Shown in pieces: positions 26,723 through 35,276 of a stretch of 64,000 nt of DNA. Source of the stretch: VAZQ01 sp963763365 (lineage in GTDB: Bacteria; Pseudomonadota; Alphaproteobacteria; Rhizobiales; Xanthobacteraceae); NCBI GenBank assembly GCA_963763365.1, contig CAVXOE010000003.1, positions 248,001 through 312,000 on the forward strand, written 5' to 3'. Position 1 is the stretch's first letter. Each line of letters begins with the position of its first letter. Position numbers and translations under genes: made by a program. The notes under the pieces were generated by a model. The model saw nothing but the letters and a program-made list of their open reading frames with translations, was not told the DNA's origin and did not search any database.

Positions 26723-28093
26723 ATGCCCGCCACCGCGCTCAACTCGCTCATCTTCCGCGACATATTCACGACGCCGGAGATGCGGCAGGTGTTCTCCGAC
26801 GAGGCGCGCACCGGCTACTATCTGGAGATCGAGGCGGCACTGGCGCGGGCACAGGGCAAGCTTGGGATCATTCCCGAGAACGCCATGCACGAGATCGTCA
26901 GCAAATGCCGGATCGAGAACATCGATCTCAACCGCCTCAAGCAGCAGACCGAGCGCATCGGCTATCCGATTCTCGGTGTCGTGCAGCAGATTGTCGGGCT
27001 CTGCAAGGACGGCCTGGGCGAATGGTGCCACTGGGGCGCCACCACGCAGGACATCACCGACACCGCCGCCATCCTGCAGATCCGCGCGGCGCTCGATCTG
27101 GTCGAAAAGGACATGGAGGCGATCGCCAGCTCACTCGCCGACCTGTCGCGGAAATATCGCGACACCCCAATGGCCGGGCGCAGCAACCTGCAGCAGGCGG
27201 TGCCGCTCACCTTCGGCTTCAAGACGGCCGCACTGCTCGCCGCCATGCAGCGCCACCGCGAGCGGCTGGCGCAGCTCCGCCCGCGCGTCCTGGTCGGCGA
27301 ATTCGGCGGGGCGGTCGGCAACCTCGCCTCGCTCGGCACCCGCGGCCTCGAAGTGCAGGCCGCGCTGTGCCAGGAACTCGGACTCGGCCAGCCGGAGATC
27401 GCCTGGCACACCGTGCGCGACCGCATCGGCGAGGTCGGATGCTTCCTCGGGCTTCTCACCGGCACGCTCGGCAAGATCTCGATGGACGTGAAATTGCTGA
27501 TGCAGACCGAGGTCGCCGAAGTCTATGAGCCGTTCCACGAGGGCCGCGGCTCGTCCAGCACCATGCCGCAGAAGCGCAACCCGATCGCGTCTCTTTATAT
27601 TCATTCCACGGTCGCGCTGGTGCGTCAGCACGTGGCGGCGTTGCTCGAAGCCGCGGTGGCCGACCACGAGCGCTCGACCGGGCCGTGGGAGATCGAGTGG
27701 ATTTCGCTGCCTGAAATCTTTCTGCTCTCCTCGGGCGCGCTCGCGCAAACCAAGCACATGGTCGCCGGCCTCGAAGTCGATGCCGCGCGCATGCGGGCCA
27801 ATCTCGATCTGACGCTGGGCATGATCGTGTCGGAGGCGGTGATGATGGGGCTCGGGCCCCATCTCGGCCGCCAGCGCGCGCACGATCTCGTCTACGACAT
27901 CTGCCGCAAGGTGGTGGCAACCGGCACGCCGCTGGCCGAGCTGCTGGCACAGGACGCCGAAATCTCCCGCCACCTCAACCGCGCCCAGCTCGACAAGATG
28001 TGCGATCCGGCAAACTACCTGGGGCTCTCGGGCGAAATGGTCGATCGGGTGCTTGCACTGGAAAGCAGCAGGCCCGGCAAAGCCCGCGCCTAA
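26723..28093 (+). CDS. Fumarase/aspartase-superfamily lyase (adenylosuccinate lyase or PcaB-like cycloisomerase)
   Basis: A 456-residue enzyme whose ATG at 26723 follows GGAGATCACATC. The superfamily signature GSSSTMPQKRNPIASLY is present around residue 285, and a CHWGATTQDITDTAAIL region and GRSNLQQAVPLTFGFKTA supply the other active-site segments. The overall length and the EFGGAVGNLASLG segment fit 3-carboxy-cis,cis-muconate cycloisomerase-like proteins better than housekeeping PurB. The neighbourhood is catabolic, so a cycloisomerase or an amino-/hydroxy-acid lyase is more likely than purine synthesis. A longer frame from 26576 has no conserved content. Confidence 0.85.
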   Translation: MPATALNSLIFRDIFTTPEMRQVFSDEARTGYYLEIEAALARAQGKLGIIPENAMHEIVSKCRIENIDLNRLKQQTERIGYPILGVVQQIVGLCKDGLGEWCHWGATTQDITDTAAILQIRAALDLVEKDMEAIASSLADLSRKYRDTPMAGRSNLQQAVPLTFGFKTAALLAAMQRHRERLAQLRPRVLVGEFGGAVGNLASLGTRGLEVQAALCQELGLGQPEIAWHTVRDRIGEVGCFLGLLTGTLGKISMDVKLLMQTEVAEVYEPFHEGRGSSSTMPQKRNPIASLYIHSTVALVRQHVAALLEAAVADHERSTGPWEIEWISLPEIFLLSSGALAQTKHMVAGLEVDAARMRANLDLTLGMIVSEAVMMGLGPHLGRQRAHDLVYDICRKVVATGTPLAELLAQDAEISRHLNRAQLDKMCDPANYLGLSGEMVDRVLALESSRPGKARA

Positions 28094-28185
28094 GGCATAA
28101 CGTGCCCTCTACGCCGCCGCGCCGGGAGTTTGATTGACGCCTTCCGCCGATGTGAATAGTCGTGGCATAATTGGGCCGCAAAGTA

Positions 28186-29190
28186 ATGGTGCGCGTGAAC
28201 ATGTCCCGAAATTTGCCCGTTCGTGCCGCTGTCGCCGCCGCGATGCTCGTGGCCTTGGCCGGTCTTCCGTCCCCGACGATTGCGCGGGAGTTCCGCGTCG
28301 CCGATACCCAGGCGGAAGACTATCCGACCGTTCTGGCGTTGAAGTTCATGGCCAATCTCGTCGAACAGCGCACGAACGGCCGCCACCGCATCCACATCTT
28401 CCACTCGCGCCAACTCGGCGAGGAGAAGGAGACGATCGAGCAGACGCGCGCTGGCGCGATCGACCTCAATCGCACCAACGTGGCGCCGATCGGCTCGCTG
28501 GTCCCTTCCGCCAATGTACTCGCCCTCCCCTTCCTGTTTCGCTCCTTCAACCACCTGCACAAGGTGCTCGACGGCGAGATCGGAGACGAAGTCCTGGCCG
28601 GTTTCCAGCGCAACGGGTTCATCGGCCTGACTTTCTACGATTCGGGCGCACGCTCGATCTACAACAGCGTGCGGCCGGTTCGCACGCTCGCCGACTTGAA
28701 GGGACTGCGCATCCGCATTCAGCAGTCCGAGCTGATGTTCAGCATGTTGCGGGCGCTCGGCGCCGAACCGGTCGAGCTGCCGTACGGTCAGGTGCTGACC
28801 GGCCTGCAGACCAAGCTGATCGACGGGGCGGAAAACAACTGGCCGTCCTACGTCACCACCGGACACTACAAGACCGCGCCGTACTATACGCTGACCGAGC
28901 ACACGATGGGCCCCGAGGTTCTGGTCATGTCGATACGCGCGTGGGATAGTCTCTCGGCCGAGGATCGGGTCATCTTCAAGCAGGCCGCGCGCGAGTCGAG
29001 CGTGCACATGCGCGGCCTCTGGACGGGCCTTGAGGAAAACTCGCGCCAGCAGGCGCGCGCGAATGGCAACACGATCATCGATAATTTCGATCGTAAGCCG
29101 TTCGAGAAGGCAATGAATTCGATTCACGCGGACGCGGTGAGCGATCCGGACTTGATCCAATTGATCGAGCGTATTCGTCAGACTCAATGA
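28186..29190 (+). CDS. TRAP-type (DctP family) periplasmic solute-binding protein, likely a sensor component
   Basis: A secreted protein of about 334 residues with a signal peptide ending in SPTIAREFRVADT. DctP landmarks are ALKFMANLVEQRTNGRHRIH, FHSRQLGEEKETIEQTRAGA, LPFLFRSFNHLHKVLDG, and the ligand-carboxylate arginine region LKGLRIRIQQSELMFSM. The later VEGAENNWPSY-like DGAENNWPSYVTTGHYK is also diagnostic. I start at the ATG at 28186; an ATG at 28201 is possible. No DctQ/DctM membrane genes are nearby. The next gene, a histidine kinase, overlaps by four bases (ATGA). The arrangement suggests the protein presents a ligand to the kinase and does not feed a transporter. Confidence 0.88.
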   Translation: MVRVNMSRNLPVRAAVAAAMLVALAGLPSPTIAREFRVADTQAEDYPTVLALKFMANLVEQRTNGRHRIHIFHSRQLGEEKETIEQTRAGAIDLNRTNVAPIGSLVPSANVLALPFLFRSFNHLHKVLDGEIGDEVLAGFQRNGFIGLTFYDSGARSIYNSVRPVRTLADLKGLRIRIQQSELMFSMLRALGAEPVELPYGQVLTGLQTKLIDGAENNWPSYVTTGHYKTAPYYTLTEHTMGPEVLVMSIRAWDSLSAEDRVIFKQAARESSVHMRGLWTGLEENSRQQARANGNTIIDNFDRKPFEKAMNSIHADAVSDPDLIQLIERIRQTQ

Positions 29191-31286
29191 GTTCCGAATT
29201 GGCTCTCTTCCAACAGGAGCTGATGTCAACAAAGCCGGGCGCCAGGCCGCGGCGGAGCATTGACCTCGAAACCGAGGGCATCGTCCGCCGGCTGCCGATC
29301 CGGTGGCGGCTTTTGGCAATCGCGGCGTTGAATGCCGCGGTGGCTATCATTCTCGCGGCGCTGATCTGGAATGGGGCGAATGTCCTCAGCCGCGCCTGGG
29401 ACGACGTCAGAAAGGTCCGCGAATCCGACAAGCTCCTGGTCTCGCTCGAAAGCGAAGCGAGCCGCCTGCAAAATCTCATCCACCGCTACATCAACCAGCC
29501 GAGCCCGGAGGTCTTCACCGAAATCCTGAGGCTGCACGGCGAGGTCCTGAGCACGCTGCGCAACCGCGGCGCCGTCGATCCGATCCTGTCCGGTTCGGCC
29601 GACGAATTGCGCGCCGTCACCGAGCGCTTCCTGCTGGGATTCGGCGAAGTGCGCGAGGTGCAGACGACGATCGAGCACACCTACGAGAGCGAGGTGCTCA
29701 AGCCCGCCAAGGAGATGGCCGGGCTTTACGCCATCATCGAGGGTGCCATCGGCAAGCGTGACGCGCTGCTCTGGCCCTCGCTCGGCAAGTCGCGCGAGTC
29801 GTTCACCGCGGGCCTCGTCGCCGCCAACGCCTTCTACCTCGCGCTCGCCGCGGATGCTGCCGACGACGCGCGGCGGAACATCGCGACCGTCGAGCAGACC
29901 ATTCCGGTGATGATCGATCTCGCGGAAAACGACCTGCAACGCGCCGCGCTGCGCGCGCTCGCCCAGCGGGCATCGGCATTTCGCGAGGGTTTGAAGAGCC
30001 TGGGCGAGCAGTTCGCGACGCGCGGCAATCTCCTGCGCACGGCGATCGACGACAATCAGGCCGCCATGATCGACGTCATCAACAAGCTGTCCGCGCAGAT
30101 GACGTTGCGCGAATTGCAGGCGCAGGGCAGCTTCGACCATACGCTGGCCGACATCTACCAGAACGTCGCGCTGGTTTCGATCGTGTTCCTGACGCTGATC
30201 GTCGGCTTCGGCGTGCTGGTCGCGCGCAGCATCAGCCTGCCGCTCAAGGAGATCATCGACGCGATGCAGGCCGTGGTGGCCGAGAAATACGATCACCTCA
30301 TCCGCGGCACCAAGGCCCGCGACGAGATCGGCGAAATGGCGCGCGCGCTCGAAGTGTTCCGCGAAAACGCCATCGCCAAGCGCAAGGCCGAAAACGAACT
30401 GCGCGCCTCCAAGGAACGCGCCGAGGTCGCGCTGCACGATCTGCGGGAGGCGCAGCAGAACCTGATCGCCGCCGAGAAGCTCGCGGCGCTCGGCGGTCTC
30501 GTCGCCGGCGTCGCCCACGAGGTGAACAATCCGATCGGCATCAGCCTGACGGTGGCATCGAGCTTCGCGCGGCGCTGCGACGACTTCACCCGCGAGGTCA
30601 ACGCCGGCCCACTGCGCAGGTCGCGCCTCGACGAGTTCCTGGAAGGCGGCCGCGACGCCGCCAATCAGCTTGTCGCCAACCTGCAGCGCGCCGGCGAACT
30701 CGTTCAGTCGTTCAAGCAGGTGGCGGTCGATCGCAGCCATGCGGAGCGTCGCCCGTTCGATCTCAAAGAGTCGACCGAACAGATCATCGCCAGCCTGCGG
30801 CCGGTATTGAAGAAGTCCCAGATCATGCTGTCGGTCGACATGCCGGCCGGCGTGATCATGGATAGCTACCCGGGCTCCTACGGACAGGTGTTGACCAATC
30901 TGTTTCTCAACAGCGTCATCCATGCGTTCCCCGACGGGCGCGACGGCCACGTGGTGATCGAGGCACGCCAGGTGGACGATGACAGTGTCGAGATCTTCGT
31001 ATCGGATGACGGCGTCGGCATGAGCGAGGACACGCAGAAGCGGGCCATGGACCCGTTCTTCACGACCCGCCGGAACGAGGGAGGCACCGGGCTCGGGCTC
31101 CACATCATCTTCAACCTCGTGACCCAGCAGTTGGGCGGCAAGCTGTCCTTTGAATCCAAGCTGGGATGGGGTACGCGGTTCCGGATTGCGCTGCCGCGGG
31201 TCGCACCGGGCGAATCTCCCCCGATGCAGGCCGACTACAACAACGGATCGAGTACATGGCCGAGCCAGACGACATCGTCCACCTGA
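29187..31286 (+). CDS. Membrane-bound sensor histidine kinase with HAMP domain
   Basis: A protein of 699 residues. TM1 is at about residues 41-60 and TM2 at about 325-347, enclosing a long, mostly helical periplasmic region of about 260 residues with no motif I recognise. A HAMP domain (RSISLPLKEIIDAMQAVV) follows, then a coiled stretch with KRKAENELRASKERAEVALH. The kinase core has its H-box at VAGVAHEVNNPIG with His444, the N-box at NLFLNSVIHAF, G1 at SDDGVGMSEDT and G2 at GGTGLGLHI. Translational coupling to the binding-protein gene (ATGA) implies the periplasmic domain reads that protein's ligand state. It overlaps the next gene by 31 bases. Confidence 0.92.
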   Translation: MSSELALFQQELMSTKPGARPRRSIDLETEGIVRRLPIRWRLLAIAALNAAVAIILAALIWNGANVLSRAWDDVRKVRESDKLLVSLESEASRLQNLIHRYINQPSPEVFTEILRLHGEVLSTLRNRGAVDPILSGSADELRAVTERFLLGFGEVREVQTTIEHTYESEVLKPAKEMAGLYAIIEGAIGKRDALLWPSLGKSRESFTAGLVAANAFYLALAADAADDARRNIATVEQTIPVMIDLAENDLQRAALRALAQRASAFREGLKSLGEQFATRGNLLRTAIDDNQAAMIDVINKLSAQMTLRELQAQGSFDHTLADIYQNVALVSIVFLTLIVGFGVLVARSISLPLKEIIDAMQAVVAEKYDHLIRGTKARDEIGEMARALEVFRENAIAKRKAENELRASKERAEVALHDLREAQQNLIAAEKLAALGGLVAGVAHEVNNPIGISLTVASSFARRCDDFTREVNAGPLRRSRLDEFLEGGRDAANQLVANLQRAGELVQSFKQVAVDRSHAERRPFDLKESTEQIIASLRPVLKKSQIMLSVDMPAGVIMDSYPGSYGQVLTNLFLNSVIHAFPDGRDGHVVIEARQVDDDSVEIFVSDDGVGMSEDTQKRAMDPFFTTRRNEGGTGLGLHIIFNLVTQQLGGKLSFESKLGWGTRFRIALPRVAPGESPPMQADYNNGSSTWPSQTTSST

Positions 31287-32996
31287 TCGATGATTCGGAC
31301 ACGAAGGCGCCGGTCGACGAAGGCCCGCGCTGGAAGGTCGCGGTGATCGATGACGAGCCGGCCGTGCATGACGGCACGCGCTTCGCGCTCTCCGACTACA
31401 AGCTTAACGGCCAGGGCCTCAATATCGTCTCGGCCTATTCGGCGGCCGAAGGGCGCGAACTCATGCGCGCCAATCCGGACATCTCCGTGGTGCTGCTCGA
31501 CGTCATCATGGAGAGCGATACGGCGGGGCTGGAACTCGTCGAGTTCATCCGCAAGACGTCTGAAGAACGACACCGTGCGCATCATCCTGCGCACCGGGCA
31601 GCCCGGCCAGGCGCCGGAGCGACGGGTGATCGTCGACTACGACATCAACGACTACAAGGCGAAGACCGAGCTCACCGCCGACAAGCTGTTCACGGCGCTG
31701 ACCGCCGCGCTGCGCAGCTATCTGCAGCTCCAGCGCATGCTCGAGACCCGCCGCGGGCTCGAGATCATCATCGAAGCCGCCGGCACGCTGTTCGATTTCA
31801 AGTCGATGCAGCGGCTGGCCGAGGGCGTACTCACGCAGATCGCCTCGCTGCTCAAGGTCAGTTGCGCCGGCATCCTCGTGCTGCGCGAGGCGCAGAATTC
31901 GCACGAGATCTTCTCCGTGCTCGCGGGCTCGGGCTGCTACAGCCGCTTCATCGGCAGCGATGTGTCGGCGTTGATCGAGAACGATCTCCAGTCCCTGGTG
32001 CGGGAAGCGTTCACGCGCCGCCAGCACGAGTTCTCCGACGAGCGCTCGGTGCTCTACATCCAGACCATGAGCGGGCGCGAGGTCGTGGTGGTGCTGGAGG
32101 CGGCGCGCAATCTCTCGGAAACCGACCGGGCGCTGGTCGAAATTTTCTGCAGCCGCCTGTCGATCGCCTTCGACAACGTCATCCTCTACGAGCAATTGCA
32201 GGAATCGAACCTTCGGTTGGAGGAGCGCGTCACCCAGCGCACGCAGGACCTGATGTCCGCCAACCGGCGGCTGGCGGCGCAATGGTCGCGGCTGCGGCAG
32301 GCCAACAACTTCAAGAGCGAAATCCTCGGCACGGTCGCGCACGACTTGAAGAACCCGCTGGCGGTGATTTTGGGCCGCACCGAAATCCTGAAGGAGATGA
32401 TCGGCTCCGCCGGCGCGCCGGACGGCAACATGCGCGCGCAGATCGACTACATCCGCAACGCCGCCAACCAGCTCACCGAAATGGTGGATGACCTCGTTTC
32501 CGATGCGATGACCGACGCGCTCGACATCTCGGTGCGTCGCGAGGCCATCGATCTCGCCGTGCTGGTCGAGGAGGTGGCCGAGGCCAACCGTCCGCTCGCC
32601 GAGCGGAAAAATCAGGTGCTGACGGTGCTGGCGCCGCGCGATCACACCGCCATGTGCGACGCCGACCGGATGCGGGACGCGATCGACAACCTGGTCAGCA
32701 ACGCCATCAAGTACAGCCCGATCGGCGGCGCCATCGACCTGCTGGTCGGGCGCGAAGGCGACAGCATCGTGGTGCAGATCAAGGATCGCGGCGCGGGTCT
32801 GTCGCCGGAGGACATTTCGCGGCTGTTCGGACGCTTTCAGCGGCTGTCGGCCAAGCCGACCGGGGGCGAGAGCTCGACCGGCCTCGGCCTTTCCATCGTC
32901 AAACGGATCGTCGATCTGCATGGCGGCCGCATTACGGTCGAAAGCGCGGGCCCCGGGCACGGGGCGACATTCATCGTGACCTTGCCGGTGGCATGA
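31256..32996 (+). pseudogene. Receiver-DUF3369-histidine kinase (cytoplasmic hybrid), one frameshift
   Basis: A protein of about 580 residues beginning MAEPDDIVHLIDDSDTKAPV. The N-terminal receiver has acidic Asp32/Asp33 (VIDDEPAVHDG) and phospho-acceptor Asp82 (VVLLDVIMESDTAG). At about 31559 one extra T shifts the frame; it resumes LKNDTVRIILRTGQPGQAPE and enters a DUF3369 sensor region (DINDYKAKTELTADKLFTAL; IIEAAGTLFDF). A kinase domain with AHDLKNPLAV (His362), DNLVSNAIKYSP, KDRGAGLSPED and STGLGLSIVKR ends it. It is cytoplasmic: no membrane span is seen. It likely receives phosphate from the upstream kinase or integrates a second signal before passing it on. Confidence 0.87.
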
Positions 32997-33754
32997 CCCA
33001 GTCCTCGCAACAGCAGCACATCATCGTCGTCGACGACGAACAGCCGGCCCGCGAGATGGTCGGCGACTACCTGCGCATGCACGGCTTCAATGTGAGCCTG
33101 TGCGACGGCGGAAAGAGCCTGCGGACGGCGATCGGCCAGCAGGTGCCCGATCTGATCGTGCTCGACCTCAACATGCCGGAGGAGGACGGGCTCTCGATCA
33201 TCCGCTACCTCAAGAAGGAGGCGAACGTTCCGGTCATCATGCTGACCGCGACCGCGAGCGCGATCGACCGGGTGGTCGGCCTGGAACTCGGCGCCGACGA
33301 TTATCTGGCCAAGCCCTGCGAACTGCGCGAACTGCTCGCCCGCATCCGCGTCGTGCTGCGGCGGAGCGCCGGCGGCCCGCCGCAGCAGCCAGCCGCGCCA
33401 CAGCCCGCCCCAGCCGCCCCGCAGGCGCCCGACCCCAAGCTGGTGCGGTTCGGCACCAAATGGCTCGACCAGGACGCGCAGGTGCTGCGGGACGAGGAGG
33501 GGCACGAGCACCCGCTGACAGCCTCCGAGTACGGGCTGCTCAAGGTCTTCGCCGCCAATCCCCGGCGGGTTCTCTCCCGCGACCGCCTCTTGGAACTGGC
33601 CAATGCGCGCGACGCCGAGGCCTTCGACCGGGCGATCGACCTGCGAATCATGCGGATTCGGCGCAAAATCGAGCCCAATCCCTCGCACCCGTCGGTCATC
33701 CGGACGGTCCGCGGCGGGGGCTATGTCTTCTCCCCTGGCGGCGAAACGCCCTAG
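32993..33754 (+). CDS. OmpR/PhoB-type DNA-binding response regulator
   Basis: A protein of 253 residues starting at an ATGA overlap with the hybrid kinase gene. The receiver domain has acidic Asp14/Asp15 (IIVVDDEQPAR), phospho-acceptor Asp58 (LIVLDLNMPEEDG) and Lys108 (DDYLAKPCELRELLAR). A Pro/Ala/Gln linker of about 30 residues follows. The C-terminal winged helix has HPLTASEYGLLKVFAANPRR, LSRDRLLELANAR and IRTVRGGGYVFSP. It is the output of the four-gene relay. Its target genes are unknown; no repeated operator is visible in the flanking gap at 33755-33950. Confidence 0.94.
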   Translation: MTQSSQQQHIIVVDDEQPAREMVGDYLRMHGFNVSLCDGGKSLRTAIGQQVPDLIVLDLNMPEEDGLSIIRYLKKEANVPVIMLTATASAIDRVVGLELGADDYLAKPCELRELLARIRVVLRRSAGGPPQQPAAPQPAPAAPQAPDPKLVRFGTKWLDQDAQVLRDEEGHEHPLTASEYGLLKVFAANPRRVLSRDRLLELANARDAEAFDRAIDLRIMRIRRKIEPNPSHPSVIRTVRGGGYVFSPGGETP

Positions 33755-33950
33755 CAATCATCGCGTTGAGGGCTCCGTCAGGGCCTGGACGACGAAACAA
33801 TTGAGGTATTTTGATACCATTTATTTCGTGCAGCGAAGTCGCACGCAACAATTGGCTGGGCGACGAAACCATTTTCCCTGGGCCACGTAACATCCAGGCA
33901 ACAGGGGACTGTTACGAAACGATCCAAGGGCAAGTTGATAGGGGATCGTC

Positions 33951-34565
33951 ATGCAAACCGGATACGCACTGCGCGATATTGCGTCGACGCAGGCCAAGAT
34001 TTCGGTTCCAGAAACAACCGATGAAGCGCTGATCTCGGCCATCGCCGACGGCGACAAGCGCGCGATGCAGGTGCTCTACGCACGGCATAACGTGCGGGTG
34101 TTCCGCTTCATCGTCCGCCTCACCGGCAACACGTCGACCGCCGAAGACCTCGTGAGCGAGGTGTTCCTGGACGTGTGGCGGCAGGCCGACGCGTTCGAGG
34201 CGAAGTGTCAGGTCTCGACCTGGCTGCTGGCGATTGCCCGTTACAAGGCGCTCTCCTCGCTGCGTCGCCGCTCGGAAGAACAGCTCGACGACAAGGTCGC
34301 CGCCACCATCGAAGACACCTCCGATAATGCGGAGACCATCGTCTATCACAAGGACCGCAGCGCGCTGGTTCAGAAGTGCCTGACGCAGTTGTCCCCGGCT
34401 CACCGTGAGGTGATCGACCTCGTCTACTATCACGAGAAGTCGGTCGAAGAGGTCTCCAAGATCGTCGGCGTGCCCGCCGCGACCGTGAAGACCCGTATGT
34501 TCTATGCGCGCAACAAGCTGCAAGAGCTGCTCAAGCAGTCCGGAATGTACGCGCTGGCTTCGTAA
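33951..34565 (+). CDS. ECF-subfamily RNA polymerase sigma-70 factor
   Basis: A protein of 204 residues. Region 2 is AMQVLYARHNVRVFRFIVRL followed by NTSTAEDLVSEVFLDVWRQA and CQVSTWLLAIARYKALSSLR. After an acidic linker, region 4 has LTQLSPAHREVIDLVYYHEK and VEEVSKIVGVPAATVKTRMF, the helix-turn-helix that reads the -35 box. The ATG at 33951 follows AGGGGATCGTC. There is no anti-sigma gene on either side: the upstream genes are the two-component operon and the downstream gene is on the other strand. A strong terminator follows at 34647. Related sigma factors control envelope or stress responses in alphaproteobacteria. Confidence 0.93.
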   Translation: MQTGYALRDIASTQAKISVPETTDEALISAIADGDKRAMQVLYARHNVRVFRFIVRLTGNTSTAEDLVSEVFLDVWRQADAFEAKCQVSTWLLAIARYKALSSLRRRSEEQLDDKVAATIEDTSDNAETIVYHKDRSALVQKCLTQLSPAHREVIDLVYYHEKSVEEVSKIVGVPAATVKTRMFYARNKLQELLKQSGMYALAS

Positions 34566-34646
34566 CGAGGACGTTCAAGTCCGGTGCCCCGGATCTCAAC
34601 CTCCACCTCGTGACCAAGCCAAAACTTTAACATCCATGATAAGCAA

Positions 34647-34683
34647 GCGGGCCGGACACCAAGTGTCCGGCCCGCATAATTTT
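34647..34683 (+). terminator. Rho-independent terminator after the ECF sigma gene
   Basis: A perfect 13-base stem (GCGGGCCGGACAC / GTGTCCGGCCCGC) with loop CAA is followed by ATAATTTT. It starts 82 bases after the sigma factor stop codon. Confidence 0.85.
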
Positions 34684-34714
34684 GCGCTCATACCAACGGC
34701 ATCTGACCTTGACC

Positions 34715-34834
34715 CGTCATCCTGAGGTGCTCGGCGCGCAGCGCCAAGCCTCGAAGGATGCACGGCACCGATGTGGCCGCCATTTGGGGCCGTCGCCCTT
34801 CGAGGCGAGCTTCGCTCGCACCTCGGGGTGACGG
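34715..34834. repeat. Family D palindromic intergenic repeat
   Basis: The ends read CGTCATCCTGAGGTGCTCGG and GCACCTCGGGGTGACGG, with inner CCTCGAAGGATG facing CGCCCTTCGAGGCGAGC. Together with the terminator it fills most of the 305-base gap between the sigma factor gene and the small membrane protein gene. I see no gene in that gap. Confidence 0.8.
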
Positions 34835-34870
34835 GGAAGGTGATTCTTTCCTGGACGCCGCTGCCACAGA

Positions 34871-35173
34871 CTAGCGCATGCGCCGGAACGGGCCGCGCCA
34901 CAGCCCGCCGATGATCGCCGCCGCGAGCAACAGGCCGGCCAGCGGAATCACGATGAGGAACGCGCCGACCACGAAGATCGCAACGACGGCCGCAATCGCC
35001 GCCAGCACCAGCGCCATCAGGATGAAGCCGAACGGCCCGACCTTCGCGACATAGACGCGGTGGACGCCGCCGTCGTCATCGGCCCAGCGCGTACGCACAA
35101 TCGACTCCTCCGGAGGGAGTATCTCCGGTTCGGAGCGCGGCGGTTCACCGCGTGAAACAGGTCGCTGGTCCAT
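34871..35173 (-). CDS. Small membrane protein of unknown function
   Basis: A protein of 100 residues if started at the ATG at 35173 (MDQRPVSRGEPPRSEPEILP). The first 40 residues are polar and proline/glutamate-rich. RTRWADDDGGVHRVYVAKVG comes next, and two long hydrophobic stretches follow (FGFILMALVLAAIAAVVAIF and LIVIPLAGLLLAAAIIGGLW) before a basic tail GPFRRMR. It is probably an inner-membrane protein with a cytoplasmic N terminus. I do not recognise a family. A longer frame reaches 35236 but lacks a better ribosome-binding site. It is divergent from the aldolase gene. Confidence 0.65.
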   Translation of the reverse strand: MDQRPVSRGEPPRSEPEILPPEESIVRTRWADDDGGVHRVYVAKVGPFGFILMALVLAAIAAVVAIFVVGAFLIVIPLAGLLLAAAIIGGLWRGPFRRMR

Positions 35174-35248
35174 GGTTCGCCTCGCAGCAGCCGCCCCGCC
35201 CGGATGGTATGTAGGAACGGTGGACGACGCCAACAACCGCGAGGGGAG

Positions 35249-35270
35249 AAGCCCGGCAGCCGGGCTTTTG
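35249..35270 (+). terminator. Terminator-like hairpin in the leader of the aldolase gene
   Basis: The stem AAGCCCG/CGGGCTT with loop GCAGC (the arms extend to GGC/GCC) is followed by TTTTG, and it ends about seven bases before the ATG at 35277. No plus-strand gene lies upstream to terminate, so it could be an attenuator or a chance hairpin. Confidence 0.4.
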
Positions 35271-35276
35271 AGGCCG

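Noticed and set aside
26723..28093. Housekeeping adenylosuccinate lyase (purB)
   Set aside because: The sequence opening and the catabolic neighbours fit the PcaB-like branch better, and no purine genes are nearby; the assignment remains open.
29226..31103. A 625-codon antisense frame over the histidine kinase gene
   Set aside because: The sense frame has H, N and G boxes; the antisense product has none.
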